From positions 62,001 through 126,000 of the forward strand of contig JAJIRX010000033.1 of the NCBI GenBank assembly GCA_023853785.1: 64,000 nucleotides of DNA. Direction: 5' to 3'. The stretch's first letter is position 1. Each line of letters starts with the position of its first letter. Shown one piece after another: positions 15,003-26,303 of this stretch. Under the pieces are notes generated by a model that made no database searches, was not told where the DNA came from, and was given only the letters and a program-made list of their open reading frames with translations. Origin of the DNA: Psilocybe azurescens. Its lineage: Eukaryota > Basidiomycota > Agaricomycetes > Agaricales > Agrocybaceae. A program made the translations under genes and the position numbers.

Positions 15003-16352
15003 ATGCCTGCCTCCTATTCTTATATACACATTGGAATTCTAACAGCCACCACTTTATCCTGTTTACTCTCACTTCCATCAAGTCCATTAAAAAAGAAACG
15101 TGTCCCACAGCGCAATAAAGTGTGTTTGAATTTTCTTTGCTCCTTGGAATACACTTTAACATTTATCTTAACTTGTAGCTTCCATCCAATCTAGATGCTT
15201 GGAGGTGGACTCAGGACGACGAAGAATACAACACTGTATGGGATGAATTGCGCCCATTTCTCGAACAGCACGGCTTTCGTCTGTGGAGAAGAGCGTTTGG
15301 TCACCAGGCTCAAGACGATGGCCACTGCCCCTGCGATAATTTCCTCTTTCTTACTCCAAACAAAACAAGAAACCTGTCTATCGTCAGATGGCGTAATTTT
15401 ATGAGGTTCAATGGCCTCTCGCATGCAGCTCGTAATGTTCGTGCTAGACGCGATGTTGTCTTGCGTGTAGTTACTACAGGTGGTGAAGGTCAGAACCATC
15501 TACGAATTATACGACGCTTATCGTCTCCACCGGATATACTCATGAGCAACAATCACATCCTACCCATCATATACGATATGACGTTCCAAGATATATCAAT
15601 CTTGGCTTTTCCAAAGCTCATTTTCAACGTTCAAGAGGCAATGGACACCGACATCGCGAACACCGTCGAGGATGTCCTCTACATGATTGTACAGGCTTTT
15701 GAGGTACGTCTGACTTCTAGAAAGCGTCCCGAATGTAATAAAACGAACCATGACTCAGGGAGTCGGTTATCTTCATCGAAATCTGATAGGCCACCGTGTA
15801 AGAAAATACTCCCTGCTTGCTGCAGAATCGAAATGACTTATGACCAGGATCTATTTTTGAACAATTTCATGGTCGAATGGATGCCGATGTCGCTCTCTGG
15901 GAGGTCTTTGACTAGACCTCGAGTGTACATCATAGATTTTGAAACCGCAGTCGACTTCTCAGATGACTGTGTGGAATCTGAAAGGTTATGCTCAGAGCAC
16001 CCTTTTGGCAATGATTTTGACCTGGAAGATTATGGGCGACAACTAGCTCCGGAGCTGAGCGGTGATATCCAACCATATTGCCCGTTCAAATTAGACCTAT
16101 GGCAGCTAGTTCTGACTTGCGCGACAACTTCCAGGTATTCTTAAATTATCCTCATTTTTGCAAACATATGAGAATTTTTCTCGTTGCCTCTAGACTGGTG
16201 TGCTTGAACTTGACCAGTTGTGGTCCAGCTTAGCTTCACCTGTACCCGAAAATCGAATGGCAGCCGGTGATGTATTAGCATTCCTTGATGAGTATTTACG
16301 CAAAACACCTTCCTACGAGCTTGATCGTCCAATCACTTCTGTGGTTCAATAG
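15003..16352 (+). CDS. Membrane-anchored protein-kinase-like protein, copy 2 (one-base frame break near the end)
   Basis: Paralogue of copy 1 and closest to copy 5. Exon 1 (15003) gives MPASYSYIHIGILTATTLSC, a hydrophobic anchor, then KKKRVPQRNK. The kinase-like part reads ELRPFLEQHGFRLWRR, CDNFLFLTP, RRDVVLRVVTTGGEG, SVSPPDIL-type loop, NTVEDVLYMIVQAFEG. The catalytic loop is split by an intron exactly inside H-R | D-LFLNNFMVEW, so the HRD triad is canonical once spliced. IIDFETAVDF stands for DFG. At DLWQL the codon for Gly has lost one G (about 16108: CTAGTTCT where the family has CTAGGTTCT), so the frame shifts before SDLRDNFQ. The last exon (VLELDQLWSSLASPVP to SVVQ-stop, 16352) is open in the shifted frame. 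Either a recent frameshift or a sequencing error. Confidence 0.7.
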
Positions 16353-16500
16353 ATTGGATTGAATGCATCTGTGTTCAAATGGCTATGGCACTCGTTTTAT
16401 TGTAGTCAATCGTTCGTAATAAATAACGTATTGTGAGCAAGTAGCAAGGTGCATAATCTAACAGCAGAAATTTGCGAGCGTCTAATCTTACAGCAATATT

Positions 16501-18347
16501 TTAGTTCTTCCTCATCCTAAACCCGCCTTCATATCCAAACCATCTGCGTTTCGGACAGTGCGGTCCTCTAAGAAAGAGCACGACCAGCTGACACCCGTAC
16601 AGAGCCATGGCAAAAGCTGCACACGCCCGCCAGCCATGATCGACAAAAATCATCGTGCCGACGGATGTCCCCATCAGCTGCCCTATATAGTACTAAACAT
16701 ATAGAAATTTAGCTAGAAAATCATGACAGCATTATATCTCGCTCACAGCCAGGACAAACAGTGCATTTAGGCGCGATACAGCTCCCATATCGATGCTACA
16801 GAGGGACGAGGTGTACGTCAGGTACACCAGAAAAAAGAAATTTGTATGTAAGCCTATACCTGAACATTGCTGTAGTTAACGAGACGTTTTGCATTTGTCG
16901 GATAGCGTCCAATCCAATGCATGCTATAATTACAGCTGCAATACTAAACCCACCGGCGGCCGTTTGTATTGACTGGAAGAAGAGAAGCAAGATAGTCGAT
17001 ATAAGCATCCCATACCAGGGTACAATGTTATCAACTAGTCGTCCGGCGAATGGGCCCATGGCCATCCCGGCAAGACCGAGTAGGCCAAAAAGTCCAATTA
17101 CAAGCCTAGATCAAAATATTAGTATGTCACCCATCCACCTCAATCGGACATGAAACTGGCTTACGTCGAATAGTTATAAGGCCGTCCTCCGAGCAGGAAG
17201 GTCAGAGTGACCCAGTAGCTCGCGAAACAGGCACTTGTCATTATCGACATGATCTCCACTTGGACGACCAGCGGCTCTGTCACAGAATACTTCATCATGC
17301 TCCAAAGAATACCCCAATAGGTCATATTTCTATTCTTTGGTGGGTAGTCTGGGATGATGAGATAGCAGACGAGAAGGATGAAATACTGGGCGCCAATGGC
17401 CATGTAGTAGACGAAGCGCCATGATGCAAATTGACCGATAACCCCAGCCAGGACACGGGCGATGAGAACCCCTGAGAGCATTCCTGTGAGGACAATAGAA
17501 TACGCGAACGCGCGCTGTTCGGGACGCGCGAGGTCGGCGGCGAGTGGAACCAGGATCTGAGGGGAAATGTTGGCCAGACCGATAAGAAAATTGAGTACTT
17601 GGAACACTAAGAGACTCCTTGTGACCGCAAGCCCAATAGTTAGGCTCGCCGTAATGAACACGAGAAGTAACAGTAGCTGTCGGCGTCGCACAAGGTCTCC
17701 AAGCGGGCAGATAAAGAAGAGTCCGACTGCATATCTATCGACCTTGCATAAGTAGCGGAATATCGTTACAGCAAGAATATGCAGTCGCACCCTGCTTGAA
17801 TTAAGGTCGGGACCCTATACGCCGAAGCTTGTAAGATGCGCGAACACAAAAAAGTGAAGAAATTCACTTAGAGACAGCCTCATAGGAGACCCCGAACGTA
17901 ATTGCCATTTGAACTGCCAAAATATGAATTTTATCAATAATTCAATGCAGGATAGCGCGCGATCCGTTTAACCGACTTAGCAGAGGCTGGCAGTAGTACA
18001 TGTTCGAAATAACTAAAAATAGATCAAGAACACCATGAGCACGATTGCTGCGGAGCTTTAAGAAGACGTACGGAACGTCGCAGCAAAACTGAGCCCCAGT
18101 TCATCCATATGCTGAATTCGAAAGATTGTCCGGGGTGATGTCGAAGACGACTTGGAATTGGCAAAAAATTGAAGTCTTTTGTAGGCCCCTCCGAAAGTTC
18201 GACTGGGAGAACGAGCGTAGGTTTCTCTTGTTCCTTGGTGGCGGCTTCTGCGTCGCCATTGAGCGTAGAATTTGAAGACATGAATTTGGAGCGAGTTGAT
18301 AGACTGAGAAGAAAAGGGGTTGACAATTTAGAAGCGGATATCCGCAT
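16501..18347 (-). CDS. MFS transporter, paralogue A of a pair (one-base break in TM1)
   Basis: Twelve-helix major facilitator protein of the type similar to bacterial sugar-efflux/AraJ-like carriers. It has a hydrophilic N-terminus, then SNMYYCQPLLS and AVGLFFICPLGDLVRRRQ (motif A: G-D-x-x-R-R-R). NFLIGLANISPQILVPLAADLA and GVLIARVLAGVIGQFASWRFVYY (loop and motif C region) come next, then SYWVTLTFLLGG, GMAMGPFAGRLVDNIVPW, and the C-terminus YIGQLMGTSVGTMIF, ending RMRKN-stop. It matches the gene at 37139-39002 along its whole length. Between FEFS and MDELGLSFAATF (18110/18111) one base is missing relative to the paralogue, which keeps YAKTAIYAVATTL there, so the frame breaks in the first membrane helix. 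It is convergent with kinase-like copy 2, with only 148 bp between stops. The substrate is unknown. Confidence 0.8.
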
Positions 18348-19025
18348 ACATTCCTGTCCCTTTCATAGCTTGAAAAACGCGGCCACCACTAATTAAGAAT
18401 TCGGTGCACATCTCCGAATCTACATAAATAACAGGCTAGATGCCCACGAGTGTACCATCAGGAGGGCTAATAAAACTTTATAATATGAAAATACGACAAC
18501 TCACAGGCTCAGCTGAAGGGCTTGCTTTGCGGCTGGGATGGTTACGAACACGGTCAAAAATGGTGCAGGGTCGACGAAGCTATGATAATAAGTTGAAGGA
18601 CTTGATATCTGCGGCATTTATGCATACTAAGTTTGTTATCTTTGATCATCGCGAGTACAAAAAACATTGTTGAATATCGGGTTTTCGTTGACGCAACTCC
18701 GAGTCGTGTAGAAAAATCACACGAACCTGTCTTCTCTGTCGTGCCCTGTAACGAACTAACAGAGCCTCTTTAAAGAGCCTGCCCAACGAGGCCTTGAATA
18801 AATGAAAAGTCAAATATCCTGCGTGGTGGCCTAAAAGCATGAAGAGACGTTAAGATCACGAGCACAGAATCGGATACGGAGATCCGCATGCAAGGGAAGA
18901 AATAGTATACAGTTGCAGCATTACCACATGCTGAACGATTTACTCACGCAAATGTCTTCTACTCCTTTACGGACAAATGGAGATTCGCCGAGTTATGAGA
19001 AGCGGTAGACATACACCACTGTCCT
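18348..19025. other. Upstream region of MFS paralogue A, no gene seen
   Basis: About 680 bp that should include the MFS promoter. ORFs are short, overlap on both strands and match nothing I know. Confidence 0.3.
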
Positions 19026-19640
19026 ATGACACTGGACCTCGCTCATCAACATCGAAGCCGGAAAATTGATGCTCAGCAATATATACAAGAAATCTTCGTG
19101 AATTTAATGAACGGTGACTTGAACCATCCAAAATACAGTGTGGCTCAAGGTTTATCCCAACATGAAGCCGACGCAGTGGTGAACTTTGAGACAGAATATA
19201 TGAAACAGAAGTTAGTCCAGACGTAGAAGTGGGCAATGACAAGGCCTACAAGTATGCATGCTGACATGTTGTATATGGTCCATGCCAGCACAGTAAAGCT
19301 CCCTGAATTGCAGACAGTCCCAAAACAAGAGAGCTTAGAAGAATAACCTGATCAAGTAGACGAGAGGCAGAGTCAAGTAATCGAGTCTCCTTTGCCAGAT
19401 ACTTCACACAAGCCACCTAAGTATGCAACGTCACTGCCAGTTGGAGACTACAGTGAAACACTAGGTGTCGATCGTGTCCTTTGGGCGAAGGAAAAATAAC
19501 AACGAATTGATCAAGTGGAAGGTGTTTTGCAGAAGTGTCGAGAGCTGGTTGGGATGGCGGCAACAGTGCCCGAGGAAGGGGCTTTGATGATGGCATGTAA
19601 AAGTCTAGGTTTGAGTCGAACATTTGAAATTTGAATTGAT
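19026..19640 (+). pseudogene. Unrecognised decayed coding stretch
   Basis: A plus-strand run that looks protein-like but is broken by stops. It begins MTLDLAHQHRSRKIDAQQYI with LSQHEADAVVNFETEYMKQK and stops at 19226. After several further stops it continues with VEGVLQKCRELVGMAATVPE and EGALMMACKSLGLSR (about 19510-19620). The amino-acid make-up resembles real helical protein, but no family is recognised and no intron set removes the stops. I interpret it as gene debris. Confidence 0.25.
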
Positions 19641-20024
19641 CAATGCGTCGGAAATTTCCGTTACTAGCAATAGGTATCTCTTCCTTTCGAATACTAGTAT
19701 TGGCAGAATATGCCACAAAATCACAGCTGACCGAGCTTTCAATTCACTGCTTCCATGCAAAATGTAAAAGCCCGTGCAGTCTCAGTTTTCCTCAAAACCG
19801 ATTGATTAGACAGAGTGTAGTTGACCTCCGACTCTGAGTCCCAGCATCATAGCAGTGGGGGGAAGAGTTATTGATTCAATATCGACCGAATATAATGGGT
19901 GAATCTCCGCTGCCTCTCCGGCCTTGAGCATTTGCGATTTCGTGGCGAATCGTAGTTGTAAGTACTGTATACAGGGGAAGACAGACACATAGGGGCCATC
20001 AGTCACGTGTCTATTAATTTGTTC

Positions 20025-20160
20025 GGAGTGCCATTGCAACTCGTTCCGATGGATGCAACCGTGGTCGATTGTGAATGGCGATGGAGACATATACACGGCC
20101 TCAACTCATCCCCCACATTGATCATTTCGCTTAAAAGCAATATGAATCGCCAGGCATCAG
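20025..20160 (+). repeat. Dispersed repeat, copy 1 (matches 28220-28345)
   Basis: About 120 bp starting TTGCAACTCGTTCCGATGGA and containing CCGTGGTCGATTGTGAA is repeated with roughly 80% identity at 28220-28345. In this copy it is open in one frame (MDATVVDCEWRWRHIHG); the second copy has a stop in the same frame. The origin is unknown. The second copy directly precedes the RRP6 fragment. Confidence 0.6.
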
Positions 20161-22589
20161 TCACCAGGGTCCGCGACGCACAAATTGCCCAATCTTCCAA
20201 CGCATTTATTGGTTCATGAATTGACAACTCACTGGTCGACAGAGACGACTCCCCCTCAGAATGAGGCTTCGTCATCAGCATTTTCCACGTACACCGGCCG
20301 CTTTCTTCTCGACAGGCCTGGTGATGATAGCTATTGAGTAATGGCTATACGATTTGTCTGCCAAACAGCATAACTAAACCCACACGCTCCAGTATCCCCC
20401 TTCCCATCCTATGCCCCCAGTACGGTAGCGAGGAAGCTAATGAAAGGCGAAGAGTAGCTCCTCAACGTCATCTCAGACACTAAGTACTGCCTCCAGCTTA
20501 CATATCGCATAGGCCCACCATCTCCTGGTGGACCTCCAGCAAGCAGACATGACGCCCCGAGTGATATGCCTTCGCGATCCATATCCGTCCCGTACAATTC
20601 CAAGCCGCCTACTAATTCCGTGACCAGGATACCATCGCCTGCTTGGGATGCACGGACTTCTTCTAGTGCACCTTCAGGCACCTCAAGAATGCCGCCTGGG
20701 GGTATGAGGGGAAGCCCAACTCCACGGCGGGGTACCAGCTAGGCCAGTAAACTCCAGAATTTATTACAGTCCCATCTCTCCGTCTCTGATATACGAGACC
20801 GAGACAGATTTTTCAGCTTCGTCGCCGTATGTTCCTCATCCGCCGTCGTCCCCTGCGCCGTATGTTTTCCCGTTGTGCTCTACTCATCCGTCCGTGATTG
20901 GGCCCTTGCGACATGCCAGTCCTCCTCTCATCCTTCGGTTCATCTCATTGCGAGTCACCCATATTTTCCGCCATCTTCATCTCCAGGCAGATTTCCGTCA
21001 TTCTCGCAACATCCTTCGGTACAGCCGTCGACTCCGCCTCCAAGCTTCCCTCCTCGCAAACTACATCCTTCGCTTTATCCATCCACTCCATATACTGCTT
21101 GTCCATCGTCTCTGAGTCTTATCCTTTCCTTCCCCACTCTTGTAGCATCCATCTCTCACGTCTCGTCCACCTGCTCAGCCGCCTCAGCCTCCCTCCCCCT
21201 CCCATCGCTAGCTCCAGTTCGGCACCAATGCAAGCATCTACATTTGCAAATGTTACTAGGCAGCACAAACGGATTTTCCGCCATCGCCAGCAGCAGCGGT
21301 GGTGATGATGGCTCTGGCGGACCGCATATAGAAGCCATAATCCGCTGCCACCGGGAAACATGCACATCCATTATCACCGGCGTGGAGAAACTTGGGAAAC
21401 ACTTGAAGAAAGAGCTAGCTGTCCCGTTGTACATCACGGCCACCAGCCCGGCCGTCGTGCAGTGCAAGTGGGTGCAGTGCGGGACAGATATCGCGTGCCT
21501 GGAGTTGTTATGTGCATATTCTACAGGTGCATTTGAAATTTGGGTATCACTGCCGCCTCATTCAGAAATATGAAAGGACGAGGTATAAGTTAGGTTGGAT
21601 ATGCTGGAGCGGTCGGCCACCACCTCAAGCATAAGCCAGCACCTGTTTAATTCCCTTACATCGCTATTCTATATGCTAATGACTTTACTTCACCAAACAC
21701 TAAATCACAATCTACGGACGACGGCCTCAGCAATTCTAAGGTGTCCGACCTTAAGTGGGCCTTCTCACCCCGTCGACGGAATTCTGGCTTTACACATCGC
21801 TCTTGAAAGCCGCCGAACTTGATTCTCTTGGCATCCTAATGCTGACTCGGCGGATGCCCAATCTCCAGAACTAGAGCACACTATCCGCGCCGACTCGGCC
21901 CTGAGAGCAAGCACAGGAGTGTCGAGAAGTGCGACTGCGATCCAGATCATCGATGACATTGACAATACGGTACCCAACAATGGCAAAGATGAAGTAGAGG
22001 GAGAGAGAAGACGTGTGCTGATGATAAATGGGTGGATATCAAGTCGAGCAGAGTCATGACGAACTGGGCGAGAAGCTTGTTCGTTTGACTCCAAGTGTGC
22101 AAGCTCGGGTGCAGGTGGACAAAGAGGAACAGTAGGGTGGATGGGATACTCTGCGTGACAGGGAGGGAGGGGAGGGTGCTTGAGGACTTTATGACTCACG
22201 TGTCGACTATTGTGCCACGGGCCAGTCATGGGTTTCGGCGCGCGTGGAAGGGAACGTCTGAGGAAAGGGAGCGCGCTTCGGAAGCACGTCCCTTCCTTCG
22301 AGACATATTACTCTTGACACAGAAGGGGTGATCTACCTCAGGGGGAGCAGAGGTAGGTTGCTCAGCCGACGTGGGTAGCAGGTCAACCAGTCACCTCTTC
22401 ATTTAGACAGCTAGGTAGCACGAAGGTCGAATATATTGTTAAAAAGACTTGAGTAGAGAATGAAGTAACTATCATAAGACCTAATTCGAGTTTGAACAAT
22501 TTTGAACACCAATACGGCGTACTGTCCATTCCTGGGATAAAGTGAAATCCCCCAGAATAAAATAGATACAAAAGAACTGATTTAAATAT
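20161..22589. other. GC-richer region with proline/serine-rich ORFs, no supported gene
   Basis: 2.4 kb. Between about 20.4 and 22.3 kb the base composition is visibly richer in C and G than the flanks. It contains overlapping Pro/Ser-rich ORFs (for example PSVQPSTPPPSFPPRKLHPS at 21 kb) and an ORF with IRCHRETCTSIITGVEKLGK. None matches a family I know, and no splice pattern favours one strand. It may be an exonic fragment of a low-complexity protein. Confidence 0.3.
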
Positions 22590-22870
22590 TCAACCCATGA
22601 AATTTCTCAGAAACAAATCCTAACGATCGGTTATCAAAAGCGTATCCTCTCAAAGATGTAGTCATTCACTTGGTAGTCTGAGAATTTGATAAATAGCTGA
22701 GTATGAGCTTCTGTCAATCGCGGGTAAACAAGGCCTACCTCAAAAATTTGGAGAACCATATATAACATATCCTCAACCGAGTTGTATAGGTCAGGATTAA
22801 CGACATTGAAAACACAGAACACAAGCTTTGAGACAGCTAGAATGACGATGTCCTCTCAAAGGCAATCTCG

Positions 22871-22873
22871 TAT
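22871..22873. repeat. Target-site duplication, left (TAT)
   Basis: TAT directly before the left terminal inverted repeat, matched by TAT at 23712-23714. Confidence 0.65.
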
Positions 22874-23711
22874 CATCGGCAAAACCGCAAAAAGAATATA
22901 TTGGAATCCAATGCCCTTGAAAGGCAACAAATGACGCAAATGCCCAAAAGGCATGGTAAAGTGAAACAAACAGACTCCTTATTTGTAAGTCACGCCCAGA
23001 ATTAGCTAAAAATAAAACCTTTGTAGTCCTTGTAAGGTAGCTTAAATCTTTGTTAACCTTGCATGGCAAAACAATTTTCCACAGCCACTGAGGGGCAATT
23101 TTACAGTAAAATATTGGATCATTTAATGTTGCTACAAAATACATAGCACTCTTCCCATACAACTCCAATTGATTATTCAGATTATCACATTTAATTGAAA
23201 TGCCTCATACTGGGATTGAACCACCACCTTCGCAGAACACAATTATATACCTATTCTAACTACTACACTAATACATCATTACTGTATGTAAGTATGTGAC
23301 GGTCTATGTCACTATCTAAAAAGCAGCCTGTCTGGGAGAGCCAAAATAATTGATATACAATTAAATCTTGTACCAATGTTTAGTGTATTTTACATACAAA
23401 ACTTATGCTTATAGTAACTTACAAGAATACAGAAAGGTTGTCAAAAATGCAATGTACCTCAATGGTCCACCAAAAATTACCACTGAAAGTAAAGTTGAAT
23501 AAATATTTTGCTTAAATTTAATACTGCCTTAATTCTTACTCAACCAGTTCAAAATACTAGATTAATTAGTAGGCATAGTAACATAATACAATGTTTGTAT
23601 GACTTTCCAAGGATGCACAAAAGTTTTGATCACCCATATATAGCCTCAAAATGATCGACTTGCCTGATATAGGCCACAATGCAATATATGGTTTTGTCGG
23701 TTTTGCCGATG
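22874..23711. mobile_element. 838 bp terminal-inverted-repeat DNA element (MITE-like)
   Basis: Ends CATCGGCAAAACCG ... CGGTTTTGCCGATG are perfect 14 bp inverted repeats that extend imperfectly to about 32 bp (both arms reach ATATATTG). It is flanked by TAT at 22871-22873 and 23712-23714, a 3 bp target duplication. Removing element plus one TAT restores CTATACGAGAT, the sequence found at the same place in the intact kinase-like copies, which proves the insertion. Inside is one 100-residue minus-strand ORF without a known domain and no transposase, so it is probably non-autonomous. A 3 bp duplication fits PIF/Harbinger or CACTA types but the superfamily is not settled. Confidence 0.8.
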
Positions 23712-23714
23712 TAT
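23712..23714. repeat. Target-site duplication, right (TAT)
   Basis: Second copy of the TAT duplicated on insertion of the 838 bp element. Confidence 0.65.
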
Positions 23715-23806
23715 AGAATATGCAATATATGATTGTTGCTCGATATGATGTCTGGGGAGACGACAAGCGCTTCAATACTCGTAGGTGTATGTGATCTTCG
23801 CCAGAG

Positions 23807-24555
23807 GGCTATTATTCCAGTTATTTATTGTCTTGTCATCATCTGTCCTGTGCTAAAGCATCCTCTCTTTGTAGAGGTGTTACTTACTCTGGTGCCAGCC
23901 TCCAGTTGCAATAGTAATTATCAATAGCAATCATCCTTCTGAGGTCTGTTCAGATTGTATCTTAAAGCTAATCTAAGATCTCATGGAAATTCCAAAGGAA
24001 TACCAGGTCTCAACGTTTTGAGACCTGGTACAGCAGCGTAGATCACCGGTGCACCTCAGCTGTTTGTCGCATCATAATAAATATTTAAATCTTCTCTTTT
24101 AATTGTGGATTATTTCTTGACCGTGACGTAAAAAGAATCAGAGCCAAGAACTATATCACTGGTCGTCTATGTGTCTGTGGAGGTCTGTAGAGACAGTTCC
24201 AATAAGGCCGGTGGCTCAGGCCTACCAGGAAGGGCCACACTACAATTCCGAGTCAAACACCATATAGGGAACAAATGAGAACTATGCGGAGTCTGAATGC
24301 CGTGTATAAGTCACGCTGACAACCACCATGTCCTCGAGTGCACCAGTCAGAGACTCTTCAATAATAAATATACCGGTAAAGAGGCACAAACATAGTGAAT
24401 AAATTTTCAACAACTTGAAGAATCCATAAATCACATTGCAGGGAAGTATGTCACAATGTATGGCCAGTTCATTGTCAACTGTTCATCTTACCCATCTCAT
24501 GCGTAATACTTCAAAGTTAGTCATATCTTTATAGATTGGGATATTTTAATGCAAG
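23807..24555. other. Intergenic, includes a perfect hairpin
   Basis: 750 bp with no gene seen, between the kinase-like pseudogene and the repeat-array transposon. The only notable structure is the palindrome at 24001-24030. Confidence 0.35.
24001..24030. repeat. Perfect inverted repeat, 13 bp stem with CGTT loop
   Basis: TACCAGGTCTCAA, CGTT, then TTGAGACCTGGTA. The two arms are exact reverse complements. No T-run or gene end lies nearby to suggest a terminator. It may be the trace of an excised or tiny palindromic element. Confidence 0.7.
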
Positions 24556-24970
24556 ATATGTTTCTACCCCCTGTAGTCTTTGATTTAACCCCATTTTAAT
24601 AACTATTGATTTAACCCTGAAATATAACTACTGAATTAACCTGAATATAAAGTACTGAATTAACCCTGGTATATAAAGTCCTGAAGTAACCCTGGTTTTG
24701 AACTACTGATCTAACTGGGATGTATCTACTGATTTAACCCTGCTTTTGTTGTACTGATCTAACCCCCATTATGTCTTAAACAAAGTACTGATCTAACCCC
24801 ATTATGCCTTACCAAAGTACTGATTTAACCCCATTATACCTTACCAAAGTACTGATTTAACCCCCATTATGTCTTACCAAAGTACTGATTTAACCCCCAT
24901 TATGGCTGGCCAAAGTGCTGATCTAACCCCCGTTATGCCTGGCCAAAGTACTGATCTAACCCTGCTTTTG
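24556..24970 (+). repeat. Left subterminal array of TACTGATYTAACCCC-like motif
   Basis: About 14 copies spaced 22-45 bp. The outer copies are degenerate (ACTGAATTAACCTG). The inner ones are more regular, with a longer unit that includes CATTATGCCTTACCAAAG. Confidence 0.85.
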
Positions 24971-25065
24971 TGATTTCCTAATTTGGATACTTCTGATTAG
25001 CTGCATCCGCTGCTTATTGATCTTTGTGATCTTGACTCTCTACCACTATCTCTCATCCTCACTAC

Positions 25066-26303
25066 AGGCAAAGAAAAAAAGAAACTCAAAAAGTGTCAGG
25101 TAAATGAGCTAGATATATGCATTTCTTATCTGATCATAACTGATAAATGATTCATAGCTCTCAACATCAGCCTCTGAAGGTGCAAGTCCTTTCAAGATCA
25201 GAGATAGTGTTAAGAGCTCCAAGAAGGTCAGATGTATATGCCAATTTCAATGTGTAATCTATCTAACACATGTGTCTCAGAAAAAGCAAAAGCATATCCC
25301 TGATCCAGATGACTACATGGAAGTTGATGATGAAGACAGTAATTCTGGCTTACAGTCAAATATCAGAAAACCTAATCCACCTGTTAAGATGCAGTATTCA
25401 AATTTCCTAACACTACATTCTGTTCTGATATCTATATGTAGCCCACTTATAAGCAATTTGGTCATCCATCAAAAAGGATCAGAAATCTAGAACTGATCCT
25501 ATTTCTGATGACCAGAACATGGCAGCTTCTCAGTTCCTTCAGCCTGTTACACCTCCTCAAAAGGTTGACAAAAAGAATACCAGCATGAATCAGTACACTC
25601 CATGGACTGCTCAGGCAGTCCAGTTTAGTATGCAAACATCCATATGGCAGATCAAAGTTGATGAAGAACCACCTAGTCACTGGCCACATCATGGAGCTAC
25701 AAATTCTTCAGAGATGAGACCTTTCAATGCTGTTATCCGAAGGAAGAAAAATGGATGGAAATGTCTTGGGAAAACTGAAACAGCTCAAATATACAGGCTA
25801 TTCCAAGATTGGGTAATGTATTCAGTTCTAAATTCTGAGATTGCTTATACTAATTGCTTGTCTGATTTTAATAGGAGAACAATTACTCACCTCAAGAGTA
25901 TAAGATCTCCAGTGGTCTTGTCTCAATGCAATTCTTTGGTCATCCTTGTGATCGACCCAAAGACATATGTGCCTGTTCATTTATTCTTAATTGGGCAACT
26001 GAAAATCGTAAGGTACCTTCAAAGTATAAAGAAGTGTTCTGGCCTATCTTTTGTGTTGAGTATCAATGTCTTGGTGCATGCAATGCTGAAGCTCCAGAGT
26101 CAGAAGAAAACACAAGCAACTCAGAAGAAGAAGATAACAGTGAAGATATCGACAAGGATGAGGATAATGAGGAAATTGGAGATGAAACTAGAGGAGTGGA
26201 TCAGCTGATAAAGCAGAAGAGAATTATAAAGAAAGGTGGTCAAAAAGTGGTCACTGTCCACACAGAGTTAAAATTCATGTCAAAAGCAGAGTTAAATCAG
26301 TAG
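25066..26303 (+). CDS. Unrecognised spliced ORF carried by the subterminal-repeat element
   Basis: Exon-like pieces at about 25066-25100, 25158-25226, 25281-25381, 25442-25813 and 25876-26303, with plausible GT-AG introns; the start codon is not resolved. The product begins with a lysine-rich part (AKKKRNSKSV, KKQKHIPDPDDYMEVDDED). It continues with SHWPHHGATNSSEMRPFNAV, WKCLGKTETAQIYRLFQDW, then FGHPCDRPKDICACSFILNW and FCVEYQCLGAC, a Cys/His cluster that could bind zinc. An acidic stretch (NSEEEDNSEDIDKDEDNEE) and KKGGQKVVTVHTELKFMSK close it. One base seems missing near 25489 (RNLE to DPISDDQN). Zn-binding plus acidic and basic tracts would suit a DNA-binding protein of the element, but this is inference; a captured host gene fragment is equally possible. 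Confidence 0.5.

Larger units (their letters stand above)
22590..23806 (-). pseudogene. Protein-kinase-like pseudogene, copy 3, split by a transposon
   Basis: Remains of a fourth-type copy, closest to copies 1 and 4. Reading on the minus strand, SGEDHIHLRVLKRLSSP with SSNHI-like sequence (23806 to 23716) is followed by the inserted element 22874-23711. The gene then resumes with RDCL-type debris, EDIVILAVSKLVF and NSVEDMLYMVLQIFE (22860-22745). An intron-like GTAGGCCTTG stretch and DLFLRNFMG (near 22600) follow. Everything 5' of the SGEG motif (anchor, N-lobe start) and everything after DLFLxN is missing, and stops are present even without the insertion. It cannot encode a working protein. 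Confidence 0.75.

Noticed and set aside
20875..22229. Pro/Ser-rich ORFs (up to 232 residues) as genes
   Set aside because: Overlapping on both strands, low complexity and no splice or homology support.
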